Made by a program: the position numbers and the translations under genes. The notes beneath the pieces are model-generated. The model searched no databases. It saw nothing but the letters and a program-made list of their open reading frames with translations, and was not told the DNA's origin. This document shows, piece by piece, positions 23,189-33,635 of a stretch of 64,000 nucleotides of DNA. Source of the DNA: Scenedesmus sp. ARA3 (lineage: Eukaryota > Chlorophyta > Chlorophyceae > Sphaeropleales > Scenedesmaceae); contig RWJK01001178.1 in NCBI GenBank assembly GCA_004335835.1, forward strand, positions 94,588-158,587. Direction: 5' to 3'. Positions within the stretch are counted from its first letter, which is position 1. Every line of letters starts with the position of its first letter.

Positions 23189-24289
23189 CCAGGCTGTCAG
23201 TTCACAAAACGTGTATATGCGATGCTACCGTTGGTTTCACGTAAATTCCATGCGAGTCACAGCTTTCGAGTTGCTGCACCCACACAACCCTCCACCTGTT
23301 GTGACTGTCTGTTCGTGTGCCCGTAGGAGTGTACATCAGAGTGTTGCAGTCCATTGGGCGCCATCAAAGCGACGTCTAGCAAACCTTTGAAACAAATTTT
23401 GTTGCAAACTGGCTGCACCACTGGCTCGGTTGTCTGGGCTGGTGAGAAGAATGGTGCCTATGGCCACCGGGAGCCTGTCTGGCGTAGCAACCAGGCAGAG
23501 CGGCACCCCGATCTTGCAGGGACTGCGTCAGGTGCGTGCGTAGCAGACGTGCTGGCAGCGAGGCATGTGCAACGCTAGCCTCAGGTTGTGCAGTAGAGGA
23601 CTCGCTGTGCATTCGATGTCCATGCAAGCTTACTAGCGTCCATTGGTACTGGTTCAGTGTCAGAACACATCCACAAGCATACAAACAGGCTGGGCATGTC
23701 CTGCAAACCATCCTGGCCAGCAGCTGACATCATACATGTGGCACTCTCATGTGCAGGCTGGTCACATCAGGTGCAGCAGCAGCAGCAGCAGCCTTGCTCG
23801 CTCAGGCAGGAGCTTGGCAGCAGCATGGACAAGCAGCAGGGCAGGTGAGAGCCCTGGGGAATGTGAAACAGGGAGCAGCATGTTAGGCCTGAGCAGCTGG
23901 CGTGCTGCCTGTGGCTGCTGCAGCACACGCAGCAGATTGTAGCAGTTTGCTGTTCCTTGTGCAATCTTGTTTCAAGCTACCTGTTCAACTTGGATGAAGG
24001 CTGCAAGCTCCTTGCGTGTATGCATGTTGTTTGTGTGGCAAGAAGGAAAAACGGTAGCACAACACATCTACCTGCATGCTTGGCCATATGCATGCAGTGT
24101 GCACACGCATACGGCTGTTGTTTCTGCTGCTTCGTGTTGCACCATGCAGCTATCACCATAGATTCCTGTGCTGCCACATGCAGACTACCTTTCACCACGT
24201 TCCAAATGTATCCTTACAGCACACAGCACACAGACTACCCACAGCTCACAGCAGTACAAGTGCTGCAGCAACCAACAGACGCACCTGCC
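23189..24289. other. Divergent intergenic region (BLOC1S1 / PreP)
   Basis: About 1.1 kb between divergent starts, holding both promoters. It contains a short (GCA)n run near 23775-23795. No gene is supported. Confidence 0.5.
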
Positions 24290-25514
24290 ATGCGTGCTAA
24301 CCCTTGTAGTGTTGTCGCTGCTGCTGCCCCTTCTGCCGCAGGCCTGCTGCGCTCCAGCCTGCTGCCAGCAGCAGCCGGCCGCCGCAGCCTATCAGCCATG
24401 GCAGTGGCCGCGCCTGCAGCAGCAGCGCCCGCCAAGGACTTTGCAAAGGAGGCGCATGGCTTTGAGCTGGTGCAGCAGCAGTTTGTGCGCGAGTACGACT
24501 CGCATGTGCTGATGTACAAGCACAAGAAGACAGGTATGTGGGCACAGCAGCAGCTGGCATGCGCGCCCGAGCGTGCAAAGCAGTTGGGCACAAACGCGTG
24601 GTGCTTCGAGTGCTGCTGGGTTGCTTTGTTACGCACTGCAAATGGGCATGGCTCGCACAATCAGCAGCAAAGTTGAACATGTGCAGAATCCGCATCCTGC
24701 TCCTTTGCTCCTTTGCGGCTGCTTCTAATGCCATGCCGTGGAAACCCATGCTGAGATGTGGTGTCAACCTGTGCTCAGCTCTAACCCATATGCGCCCTGC
24801 CTGTGTGCAGGCGCCGAGCTGATCAGTGTGGTCAACGGCGACGAGAACAAGACCTTTGGCGCTGTCTTCCGCACGCCAGTCTCCGACAGCACCGGCATCC
24901 CCCACATCCTGGAGCACAGCGTGCTGTGTGGCAGCCGCAAGTACCCCATCAAGGAGCCCTTTGTGGAGCTCATGAAGGGCAGCCTGAACACCTTCCTGAA
25001 TGCATTCACGTACCCGGACAGGACCTGCTACCCTGTGGCGTCCACCAACACACAGGTGCGACAGGCGGTGTTTGGCTTGCGTCCACGCGGCATTTGAGTT
25101 TTCTTCGTGCAAGCAGCAGCTTTGCTGTCCTTGTGTGCTCCCCATGTCTTGCAGCAGCTGCGGCGCCAACCCACAGTAGCACACTCCTGAGTTATGTGTT
25201 TCTTCTCTGCTGCTGCATTGCAGCCGCAAGAGTTTCACAACCTGGTGGACGTGTACCTCGCGGTCGTGCTGCACCCGCGCTGCAACTTCATGCATGCTCT
25301 GCTGCTGCTGCTGCTGCTGCTGCTGCATTGTACCGCAGGACTTCCACAACCTGGTGGACGTGTACCTTGACGTCGTGCTGCACCCGCGCTGCAACTTCAT
25401 GCTCTGCTGCTGCTGCTGCTGCTGGTGCTGCTGCATTGTACCGCAGGACTTCTACAACCTGGTGGACGTGTACCTTGATGCCGTGCTGCACCCGCGCTGC
25501 AACTTCATGCATGC

Positions 25515-25570
<56 letters not shown>

Positions 25571-25655
25571 ATTGTACCGCAGGACTTCTACAACCTGGTG
25601 GATGTGTGCCTCGATGCCGTGCTGCACCCGCGCTGCAACCAATATGCCTGCTCTG

Positions 25656-25694
<39 letters not shown>

Positions 25695-28600
25695 CGCACC
25701 CGCAGGACTTCTACAACCTGGTGGACGTGTACCTCGATGCCGTGCTGCACCCGCGCTGCATCAGCGACAAGCGCACCTTTGAGCAGGAGGGCTGGCACCT
25801 GGAGCTGGACGATGCACAGGACCCGCTCAGCTACAAGGGCGTGGTGTTCAACGAGATGAAGGGAGTGTACAGCAGCCCTGACAGCATGTTCTACCGCGTA
25901 GTGCAGCAGGTGCGGGACTGCGGCGGTAACCTTATGTGATCTGATTCGACGACACTGCCTGCACGTGTGCTCAGACTAGCTGTCGTATTTACGCTGCTAC
26001 CAAACAACTTGCTGGCCTGCTCGTCTGCTCCTTGGCCTTCCAACCTGACCCTGAACTGCACACACCGCCACAACACATTCCGCCAGGCGCTGTTCCCTGA
26101 CAACACCTACAACCACGACAGCGGAGGTGACCCTGAGGTCATCCCGCAGCTCACTTTTGAGCAGTTCCAGGACTTCCACGCGCGCTACTACCACCCCAGC
26201 AATGGCCGCTTCTGGTTCTACGGGGATGACGATGCAGACAAGCGCCTGCAGATCCTGGACGCCTACCTCAGGTGGGTTCGGGGTGCTGGTCGTGGTTAGG
26301 CCGCCTTAACTGCTGCACTGCGCGTCGCATACCTCGTGTGGCTGAGGCACAAACTTCTGGAAGCCGCTAATATTGATGATACGCTAGTCGTGGAAGCAAA
26401 CTCTGGCATGCGTTACATGTAGCTGCCTGCAGCAGCAGACCAAAGAATCGCACACCCCTGACGTGACTGCATCGTGCCACCGCCTGCTGCTGTGTTGTTG
26501 CTTCCACCCCTGTGCGTGCAGCGAGTTTGATGCGCGCCCCGTGGACAGCGAGGTGGCCACGCAGCCGCTGCTGCCGGAGCCGCGCAGCGTGACTGCTCAC
26601 TACGCTGCCGGCGAGGCTGAGGAGGGTGATGGCAAGGTAGGCAGGGAGGCAGCAGCAGCTGGCGCGATGCATGCACCTGAACACATTAGTACACTGTGTG
26701 TTGCTTCTGGTCAGCAAACCACATCTTCATCAAACAGTACACACTGCTAACTGGTAATCAAAGCGTCTTGCTTCACCTCCGGCGCCTGTGCCCACATCTC
26801 CTGTACCATTAACAGCAAGACATGTGCCACATGTTTCGTTCCTCCGCAGGCCTATGCCTCGCTCAACTGGATGCTGACCCGGGAGCCGCTGGACGTGATG
26901 AAGCTGGCGCTGCTTAGATCATTCAAATCCCAAAACATCTACTGCTGGGCCTCAGCGCTGTGCCAATATTTTTTCCTCTGCAGGCCTACGCGTCCCTCAA
27001 CTGGGTGCTGACCCAGGAGCCGCTTGATGTTGAGACGGAGCTGGCGCTGGGCTTCCTGGACTACCTGCTGCTGGGCACACCCGCTGCGCCGCTGCGCAAG
27101 GCGCTGAACGACAGCGGCCTGGGCGCGGCGCTGGTTGGCGGCGGCGTGGATGATGAGCTCAAGCAGCCCATCTTCTGCGTGGGGCTCAAGGTGTGTTGCG
27201 TTGGTGATTCCAACTGAGCTGAAGCTGCTATCGTCTGCAGCTCACATGCATGCATGTATGGCGTGCCAAGAGAAGCCGGCCTGCACTGCTGCGTCAGCCC
27301 TGCCCCATCAGACTCACCACTAAATCTGGTTTCTGCACACCTGCATCATTCATGCCATTTTCATATGTCCCACTGTCTTTCCTGTCTCGCTTCAGGGCGT
27401 GGAGCCCTGCAACACAGCTGCTGTGGAGAAGCTCATATTTGCCTGCGCTAGAGCCCACCGTGCCTGTTTCACACACTATCCGCTTGTTTTGTTGTCTTCT
27501 GCTGCAGGGCGTGGAGCCCTCCAACACTGCTGCTGTTGAGAAGCTCATCCTGGACAAGCTGGCAGAGCTGGCAGCCACAGGCTTTACTGCTGGGGCCATT
27601 GAGGCAGCCGTGAACACCATCGAGTTCAGCTTGCGCGAGAACAACACCGGCAGCTTCCCTAGGGGGCTCAGCCTGATGCTGCGCGCTGTGGGGGCGTGGA
27701 TCTACGGCAGGGACCCCTACACACCCATCCAGGTGCGGCAGCGACAGCTGGTGCTGTACCAGTTGCTGTGTACTGTTGAGTTTGGTGTTGTGATTTGTGG
27801 GATGCTTTGGGAGTGAGCTGCATCAGCTGTCAAGGATCACTGGACATACTGCAACAATGGCGGCGGTGGCGGTGCACAGCAATGCGCAACATGAGGGGCA
27901 ATGGGAGACGCACAGCAGCTTGTGTTGTTTCCGCTGGCACTCACTCCAGCGGCGCCTCAACCATCCTAGTCATAAACTCCCAACACACACTACACCATGC
28001 ACTATTCCACACTAATAACATTGCACCAGCACTCGTCAACCTGCTCTTTGTCGTGTGCATGATTTCAACGCTCACCTGTGCAGTGGGAGGAGGCACTGAA
28101 CAGCTTCAAGGCCAAGCTGGCTGGCGGCAGCGACGTGTTTGGCCCGCTCATCCACCGCTTCCTGCTGGACAACCCTCACCGCATCAGCGTGGTCATGCTG
28201 CCAGACAGCGCACTGGCAGCAAAGACCGAGGAAGGCGAGAAGGCTCGGCTGGAGGCCATCCGTGCACAGCTGTCAGAGCAGGAGGTGAGCCTCGTTAGGA
28301 ACTGTGGGGTGCGGGCTCGTGTTTGTGTGCGTGTTGTGTGCTTGTTTTCAGCTGCACATTACATCCGGCCACGGGATAGCTCTTCTTCCTTGTTTGCTGT
28401 GGGATGGGCATGTTGGTTGGGTGCTGGGCTGCAGATGTCCGGTGAGGCAGCATGTGCAGTGACTGGTTCTGATACATGTTAGGATCACTGCCTGCTTGCT
28501 GACCCTTGCCCGCCTTGCATCTGCTGCTGCTGCTGTTTGGTGTCTACAGCTGAAGCAGGTGGTGGCGGAGACAGCAGCACTGAAGGAGCGCCAGGAGACA

Positions 28601-30596
28601 CCAGACCCTCCTGAGGCCCTGACATGCATCCCATCCCTGCAGGTAATGCCAGCTACGGTTTACTGTACATAACCAGCTTGTGCAGATATCACATGTCAGT
28701 GCGCTATAGCTTGATCCAAGTTGCAGCAGGGGTTGTTCCGCTGACAGCCAGCATGCAAAGCTTGACGCCGCATACAGATGAAAGCAAACCGGGCTTGTTG
28801 TGTTCGGGCTTGGCATGGTCTGTAGGCGGGGAAAGCAAGGCATTGTACATGTGCATGCTCAACATATGCTTCCACGGTCCCTGCTGCTGCTCACCCAAGC
28901 CCACTGGTTGTGTTTGCTGCGCATTTCTGTGCTGTGTAATCTGACTTGCGCAGCTGTCGGACATCTCCGAGACCATCATCAAGCCAACTGTTTGTGCTTG
29001 CTGCTTCTTGTGCTGTGTTTTGAATGTAACCGCAGCTATCAGACATCCCCAAGACCATCACCAAGATTCCCACAGCCACCAGCGGCTTGGCAGGCGGCGC
29101 CACGCTGCTCACACACGAGCTGTTCACGAATGACGTGCTGTACGCGGAGGCAGCATTGGACATGAACGGCCTGCCTGCCAGCCTGCTGCCGCTGCTGCCG
29201 CTGTTCTGCAGGAGCCTCACGCAGGTGGGTGGTGGTGACAGTGAGATTGCAGTTTGCATGTAGAAGAATGCATCATCACCATTTGGTGTGTATGATTACA
29301 GCAGCAGATGCAGCAGCTTGCGTCCTATCAGTTCAGGTGTTTCGACAGAGGCAGCAGCTTGCTGTAGCATGCATGCATTGCACGTGCCAATAAGTGTGCA
29401 TAGAGCATTGTGCGGCAGCTGGTGTTGCCTGCTTGTGCATGTGCCGCTGCCACCCCTGACAATTCATCTGCACCCGCTGCTGCCCTGCTGCTGCTGCTGC
29501 TGCTGCTGCTGTTCCTGCTCCATTCTGCGCCTCCTGTCATAAACCACAAACAGATGGGCACGCAGAAGGAGTCCTTCATTGAGCTCACGGAGCGCATCGG
29601 GCGCAAGACTGGCGGCATCAGCGTGTACCCCTTCACCAGCGCCAAGCGCGGCCAGGAGCAGCCCGTGTCGTACCTCATGGTGCGTGTGTGAAATTACAGG
29701 ATGTGAAACTCAATGTTTTTTGAAAGCACTGTGCAAGAGCGCATGTACAGCGCAGCTGGCTCATGCTTGTGCAAGAGCGCATGTACAGCGCAGCTGGCTC
29801 ATGCTTGTTGCGTTGCATAATGGACACACTGCTGTTCACCCCAGCAGCGACATCCTGCAGCCCTCCATGTTGACACCGAGCATATCATTGCACCTTGCCT
29901 CCCCTCATGCTGCGCAACCCATCCTGCTTTCTTGCCCTTCTGTCTTCTTCGTGTGCAGGTGCGCGGCAAGGCCATGGGCCACATCAGCGGCGACCTGTTT
30001 GAGCTGATGCCCTGAATTCCCATTACACATATGTCAATGCTAACATACATCTGGTCACTAACATCTCACTGTCTCATGCAGGTGCGCGGCAAGGCCATGG
30101 GCCAGTACAGCGGCGACCTGTTTGAGCTGATGGGCGACATCCTGGCCACGGCGCGCCTGGACGACAAGCCGCGCTTCACGCAGATGGTGGCGGAGACCAA
30201 GGCCAACATGGAGGCGGGCATCATCGGCAGCGGCCACAGGTGCGGCGATATGATGCATGTGGCGCACAGGCAGTGTGTTCAAAGTGCCTTGTGTTTCTTA
30301 ACAGTGTCGCCTCAAGCTCAATACGTATTGAGTATACTATGCACACGTTTGCTTGCATGTAAGCCTGGCATGAATCGACGTCACGCGCACAGCAACGTGC
30401 CATACCTCAACATGTGCCCTGTCTGGCTGCGTTACGTTGCTGTGCTGCAGGTATGCCGCCAGCCGCCTGGCTGCGCAGCGCTCCATTGCCGGCTGGGTGG
30501 GCGAGGCCACCGGGGGCCTGAGCTACCTGGAGTTCATCAGGGGGCTGGCCAAGCGCGTGGAGGAGGACTGGGAGGGCGTGCAGGTGGGGGGGACAG

Positions 30597-30631
<35 letters not shown>

Positions 30632-32471
30632 AATGTTTGTGTGTATATGTCGCTTTTTATCGTGCATGCAACAAAGGTTGTGCAAGCATCATTAGATGTG
30701 GCAGCAACGAGTGACCGACATTGCTGTGCAAGCGGGTCGCAGCTTGCTTCATGTCCAGCATCCTCACTCTCTGCACTGCCTCGTGCTCATGTTGTTCCCT
30801 CACCACAGGCGGACCTGGAGTCCATCCGCAAGCACCTGCTGCAGCGCAAGGGTGCACTGGTCAACCTCACCGGTGACGACCGCGCGCTGGCAGCAGCAGC
30901 AGCACACGTGGACGCGCTGCTGACGCGGCTGCCGGAGGCTGCAGCAGGCTCCAACGGCAGCGGCTGGTCGGGCGTGCTGCCTCGAGTGAATGAGGCGCTG
31001 GTGGTGCCCACACAGGTGGGTGGGTATGTTGGGGCAGGGGGGAAGGGTGTTTGAGGCAGTCAATTGGTTTTGTGCATTGGATTGCGGTTTGTGCACTGGG
31101 TTACGGGTGAACAGTGGCAGACAAAATGACATGTTGAGCCCGGGTGGTGCCTACAGAGGTGTGTGTGGGGCTGGCTGAAGAAGTTGACTTAGCTCGCATG
31201 CAGTAGGATGGTCGACTGAACAGGAAGAATGCAGCAAGGAGGCGGGGAGCGACAGGCAAGTAAAATCATCATCATTGCGTCCCCTCAATCGTCCCTGGCC
31301 CTGCTCTGCTCTTTCTTCATGCCGCCAGGTCAACTATGTGGGCAAGGCAGCCAACCTGTACGCTGATGCAGGCTACCAGCTGAGCGGCTCCGCGTACGTG
31401 ATCGAGAAGCACCTGGGCACCAGCTGGCTGTGGGACAAGGTCCGCGTGGTGGGCGGCGCGTATGGCGGCTTCTGCTCCTTTGACAGCCACAGCGGCATGT
31501 TCACATTCCTCTCATACAGAGGTGAGTGCAGGTTTAATGCTTGTGACAGCAAGCGCTGGTAGCTGGGTGTTTTGTGTGTCAAGTGCTGCGATAGCTTCGA
31601 GTGCTGTGTGTTGGTAAGGCTTCTGCTCCTCTGACAGCCACAGCGGCATGTTCACCTTCCCCCCATACAGGGGTGAGTGCGGCGGGTGGCAGTGACACTG
31701 ACAGCAAGCTCTGGCAGGGACTTTATGACATGCCCGGTAGTCTCATCCTGCTGTGCTAACACATGTACTACATTACAATGCAATCGTGTTCGAGTGAGGT
31801 GCAGCAGGTGATTGGCGGCACTGCAGCCGTTTGACTTCTCAGCGTTTCAGTGCTTGTTGGCGCCCCTGCTCTGCTTGCTGGCTGAGCATTGCTGCAGCCA
31901 ACTAGCGTCAGCCTGCCTTCCTGCCGTGCTTGCTCACTGCCAACTCTGTTGGTTCTGCATTCTGCAGACCCCAACCTGCTGGACACGCTGGAGGCCCCTG
32001 CTGACGCCTGCTACAACACCCCCACAGTGAATCAACCATTCACCTGCACCTCCCACCTTGCTGTTACATCTGCTGTCGAATATGTTATCTCATGTCTGCA
32101 GACCCCAACCTGCTGGACACTCTGGAGGCGTACGATGGCAGCATTGACTTCCTGCGGGGCCTGGAGCTGGACCAGGACGCACTGACTAAGGCCATCATCG
32201 GCACCATGGGAGACCTGGACGCGTACCAGCTGCCCGACGCCAAGGGATACACAGCCTTCTCCAGGTACGGCTCAATTTAGCAACTGTTTCACCGCTTTGT
32301 ATGGCTGGTGTGATGTGATGTGGTGTGATGCAGCTGAAGCGGTATCGACAGTGTGAAGTTGCCCGTGTGTTTGTAAATCCTCTGCTGCTACTGCTGCTGC
32401 TGCTGCGGTGGCGCCATCACCGGTACAGGCTGCTGCAGCTCTGCAGCTGCACCTTGCTGACACCAACTTCC

Positions 32472-32516
<45 letters not shown>

Positions 32517-32729
32517 GGCAGGTACCTGCTGGGGGTGACGGACGAGGAGCGCCAGGAGCGCCGCGAGCAGGTGCTGGGCACCAGCCTGAAGGACTTCCGG
32601 GCCTTTGCAGAGGTGCTGGACTGCGTGAGGGGCGATGCTGCACGCGTGGTGGCTGTTACAAACGCTGACAAGGCGGCGCAGGTGCTGAAGGAGAAGCCGG
32701 GCTTTTGGGAAGTGCGCAAGGTGCTGTGA
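24290..32729 (+). CDS. PREP: Presequence protease PreP (M16C metallopeptidase), organellar
   Basis: Seventeen exons: 24290-24533, 24811-25055, 25706-25909, 26087-26271, 26522-26636, 26984-27190, 27508-27732, 28084-28284, 28550-28642, 29036-29224, 29554-29679, 30082-30239, 30451-30583, 30809-31015, 31329-31521, 32102-32264 and 32522-32729. All join in phase for 1031 residues, a normal PreP length. The N-terminus is Ala/Arg/Ser-rich (SLLPAAAGRRSLS), fitting mitochondrial/plastid targeting. The inverted zinc motif HILEH is at about 113-117, and the downstream Glu lies in VFNEMKGVYS. ALFPDNTY, SGGDPEVIPQLTFE and YYHPSNGRFWFYGDDD are hallmark PreP segments. The enzyme degrades cleaved transit peptides and other short peptides in the mitochondrial matrix and stroma. 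Both M16 halves are intact. Six introns hold partial copies of neighbouring exons, listed separately. Confidence 0.95.
25224..25770 (+). repeat. Five tandem copies of the PreP exon-3 start, separated by CTG tracts
   Basis: Sequence encoding (D/E)F(Y/H)NLVDV(Y/C)L-VLHPRC, preceded each time by an AG acceptor, starts at 25224, 25339, 25447, 25583 and 25706. Only the last continues into the conserved exon (ISDKRTFEQEGW). The other four break off after the same Cys codon into AAC and then mostly a CTG-rich tract. Spacings are 115, 108, 136 and 123 bp. Confidence 0.95.
26850..26920 (+). repeat. Echo of the start of PreP exon 26984-27190
   Basis: After an AG acceptor at 26849 this reads AYASLNWMLTREPLDVM, against AYASLNWVLTQEPLDVE in the real exon 134 bp downstream. 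Most differences are at third codon positions; the copy then loses 3 nt and runs into a stop. Confidence 0.9.
27396..27443 (+). repeat. Echo of the start of PreP exon 27508-27732
   Basis: Following an AG, this reads GVEPCNTAAVEKLIF against GVEPSNTAAVEKLIL in the real exon 112 bp downstream, then diverges. Confidence 0.9.
28954..28985 (+). repeat. Echo of the start of PreP exon 29036-29224
   Basis: With its own AG acceptor this reads LSDISETIIK against LSDIPKTITK in the real exon 82 bp later. The flanking intron sequence (GTGCTGTGT-type) is also duplicated. Confidence 0.85.
29731..29806 (+). repeat. Perfect 38-bp tandem duplication in a PreP intron
   Basis: Two adjacent copies of a 38-bp unit (29731-29768 and 29769-29806) beginning GTGCAAGAGCGCATGTACAG. 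They look identical, so this is a recent event. Confidence 0.95.
29959..30015 (+). repeat. Echo of the start of PreP exon 30082-30239
   Basis: After an AG this reads VRGKAMGHISGDLFELMP-stop, against VRGKAMGQYSGDLFELMGD in the real exon 123 bp later. Use of this copy would end translation at once. Confidence 0.95.
31613..31680 (+). repeat. Echo of the end and donor of PreP exon 31329-31521
   Basis: The last ~55 nt of the exon (GFCSFDSHSGMFTF) and its GGTGAGTGC donor recur about 150 bp downstream as GFCSSDSHSGMFTF with a donor-like GGTGAGTGC. Confidence 0.95.
31968..32008 (+). repeat. Echo of the start of PreP exon 32102-32264
   Basis: CTGCAG and the next ~30 nt (DPNLLDTLEA) occur here and again at the real exon 134 bp downstream; the copy then diverges. 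Confidence 0.9.
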
Positions 32730-33635
32730 GGCGGGGTGCAGTGTGGGGGCGGGGAGGGGTGGGGAGGGGACTCCCCTCCGGGAGGTGTGGCTTGGGATGC
32801 TGCAGCAGTTGTGAAGTTGTGTTGGGACTGGGGGTTGGTTTGCAGTGTAAGCAGGGGTTGATAACCTGTTTGGTTGTGCACATGTGTTGTGTGCAGTGTG
32901 TGTACACAGGATTGTTGTTACTGATGCTGTATGTGCTGCTGACGCACCTACGGGTGCTGCTTTGAGAAGGTTCAACCGCTGTACACAACCGCGTTGCAGG
33001 TGTGTTTGAAATCGAGTGCTGCGACCCTCAGATGTCGAACTTCTCCCATGCTCTCTGGTTGTAATTACAATTTTGAGGACAAACCAAAACAACAGCTGGG
33101 CCTCTGGCACAGTCAGCATTTTGTGTCTGGTTGTAGGTTGTAAGTCCATGGTTTCTGCTTGCTCAGCCTGTGGCTACAGTTCTGGATGCTTGGCAACATC
33201 ACTTATGTTAATGGACTCTCGCGCTGTTGGCAGTCGTTGCGAATGGGCGAATGTGCCTCACTTGCTCTTGGCATGTGACAAAGTCTGCGAGTAGGCTGGT
33301 GCATGCTCCAGAGCAGTGCGCTGTATGGTGCCACGTGGCCTGCATTGTCAGCATACCTATCAAATCATACGGACACTATCAAACCTTCAAATCCCGCTTT
33401 CTGTTGGTCCCGCCCCATGTAGCATTGAACAGAGGCGTGTCTTGGGAAGGGTGTGGTGATGTGGTCACTTCCTTGGCATGACACCAAGCGCTACGTTTCC
33501 TGGAATCCAACACTAAAGAAGTAGTTGAGTCACCAATAAACGTCCAAAACACGTTACGTTGCTTGTATCTAGCAGCAGATCTCGACGTTGACGTGCAGCT
33601 TGTGACTCTTGCAGCACCTTTTCAATATTCCGGCC
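32730..33635. other. Intergenic region, PreP 3' side and EF-hand gene 5' side
   Basis: Begins with a G-rich stretch after the PreP stop, with a TGTAA at 32846-32850. The rest holds no supported gene. Confidence 0.5.
32846..32850 (+). terminator. Candidate poly(A) signal TGTAA for PreP
   Basis: TGTAA lies about 117 nt past the PreP stop. This pentamer is the standard chlorophyte polyadenylation signal; the site itself is unproven. Confidence 0.5.

Noticed and set aside
25294..25782. A 162-codon frame through the PreP exon-3 array as one large exon
   Set aside because: It would insert Cys/Leu homopolymers into a conserved enzyme core; the fifth copy alone gives the PreP consensus in phase.
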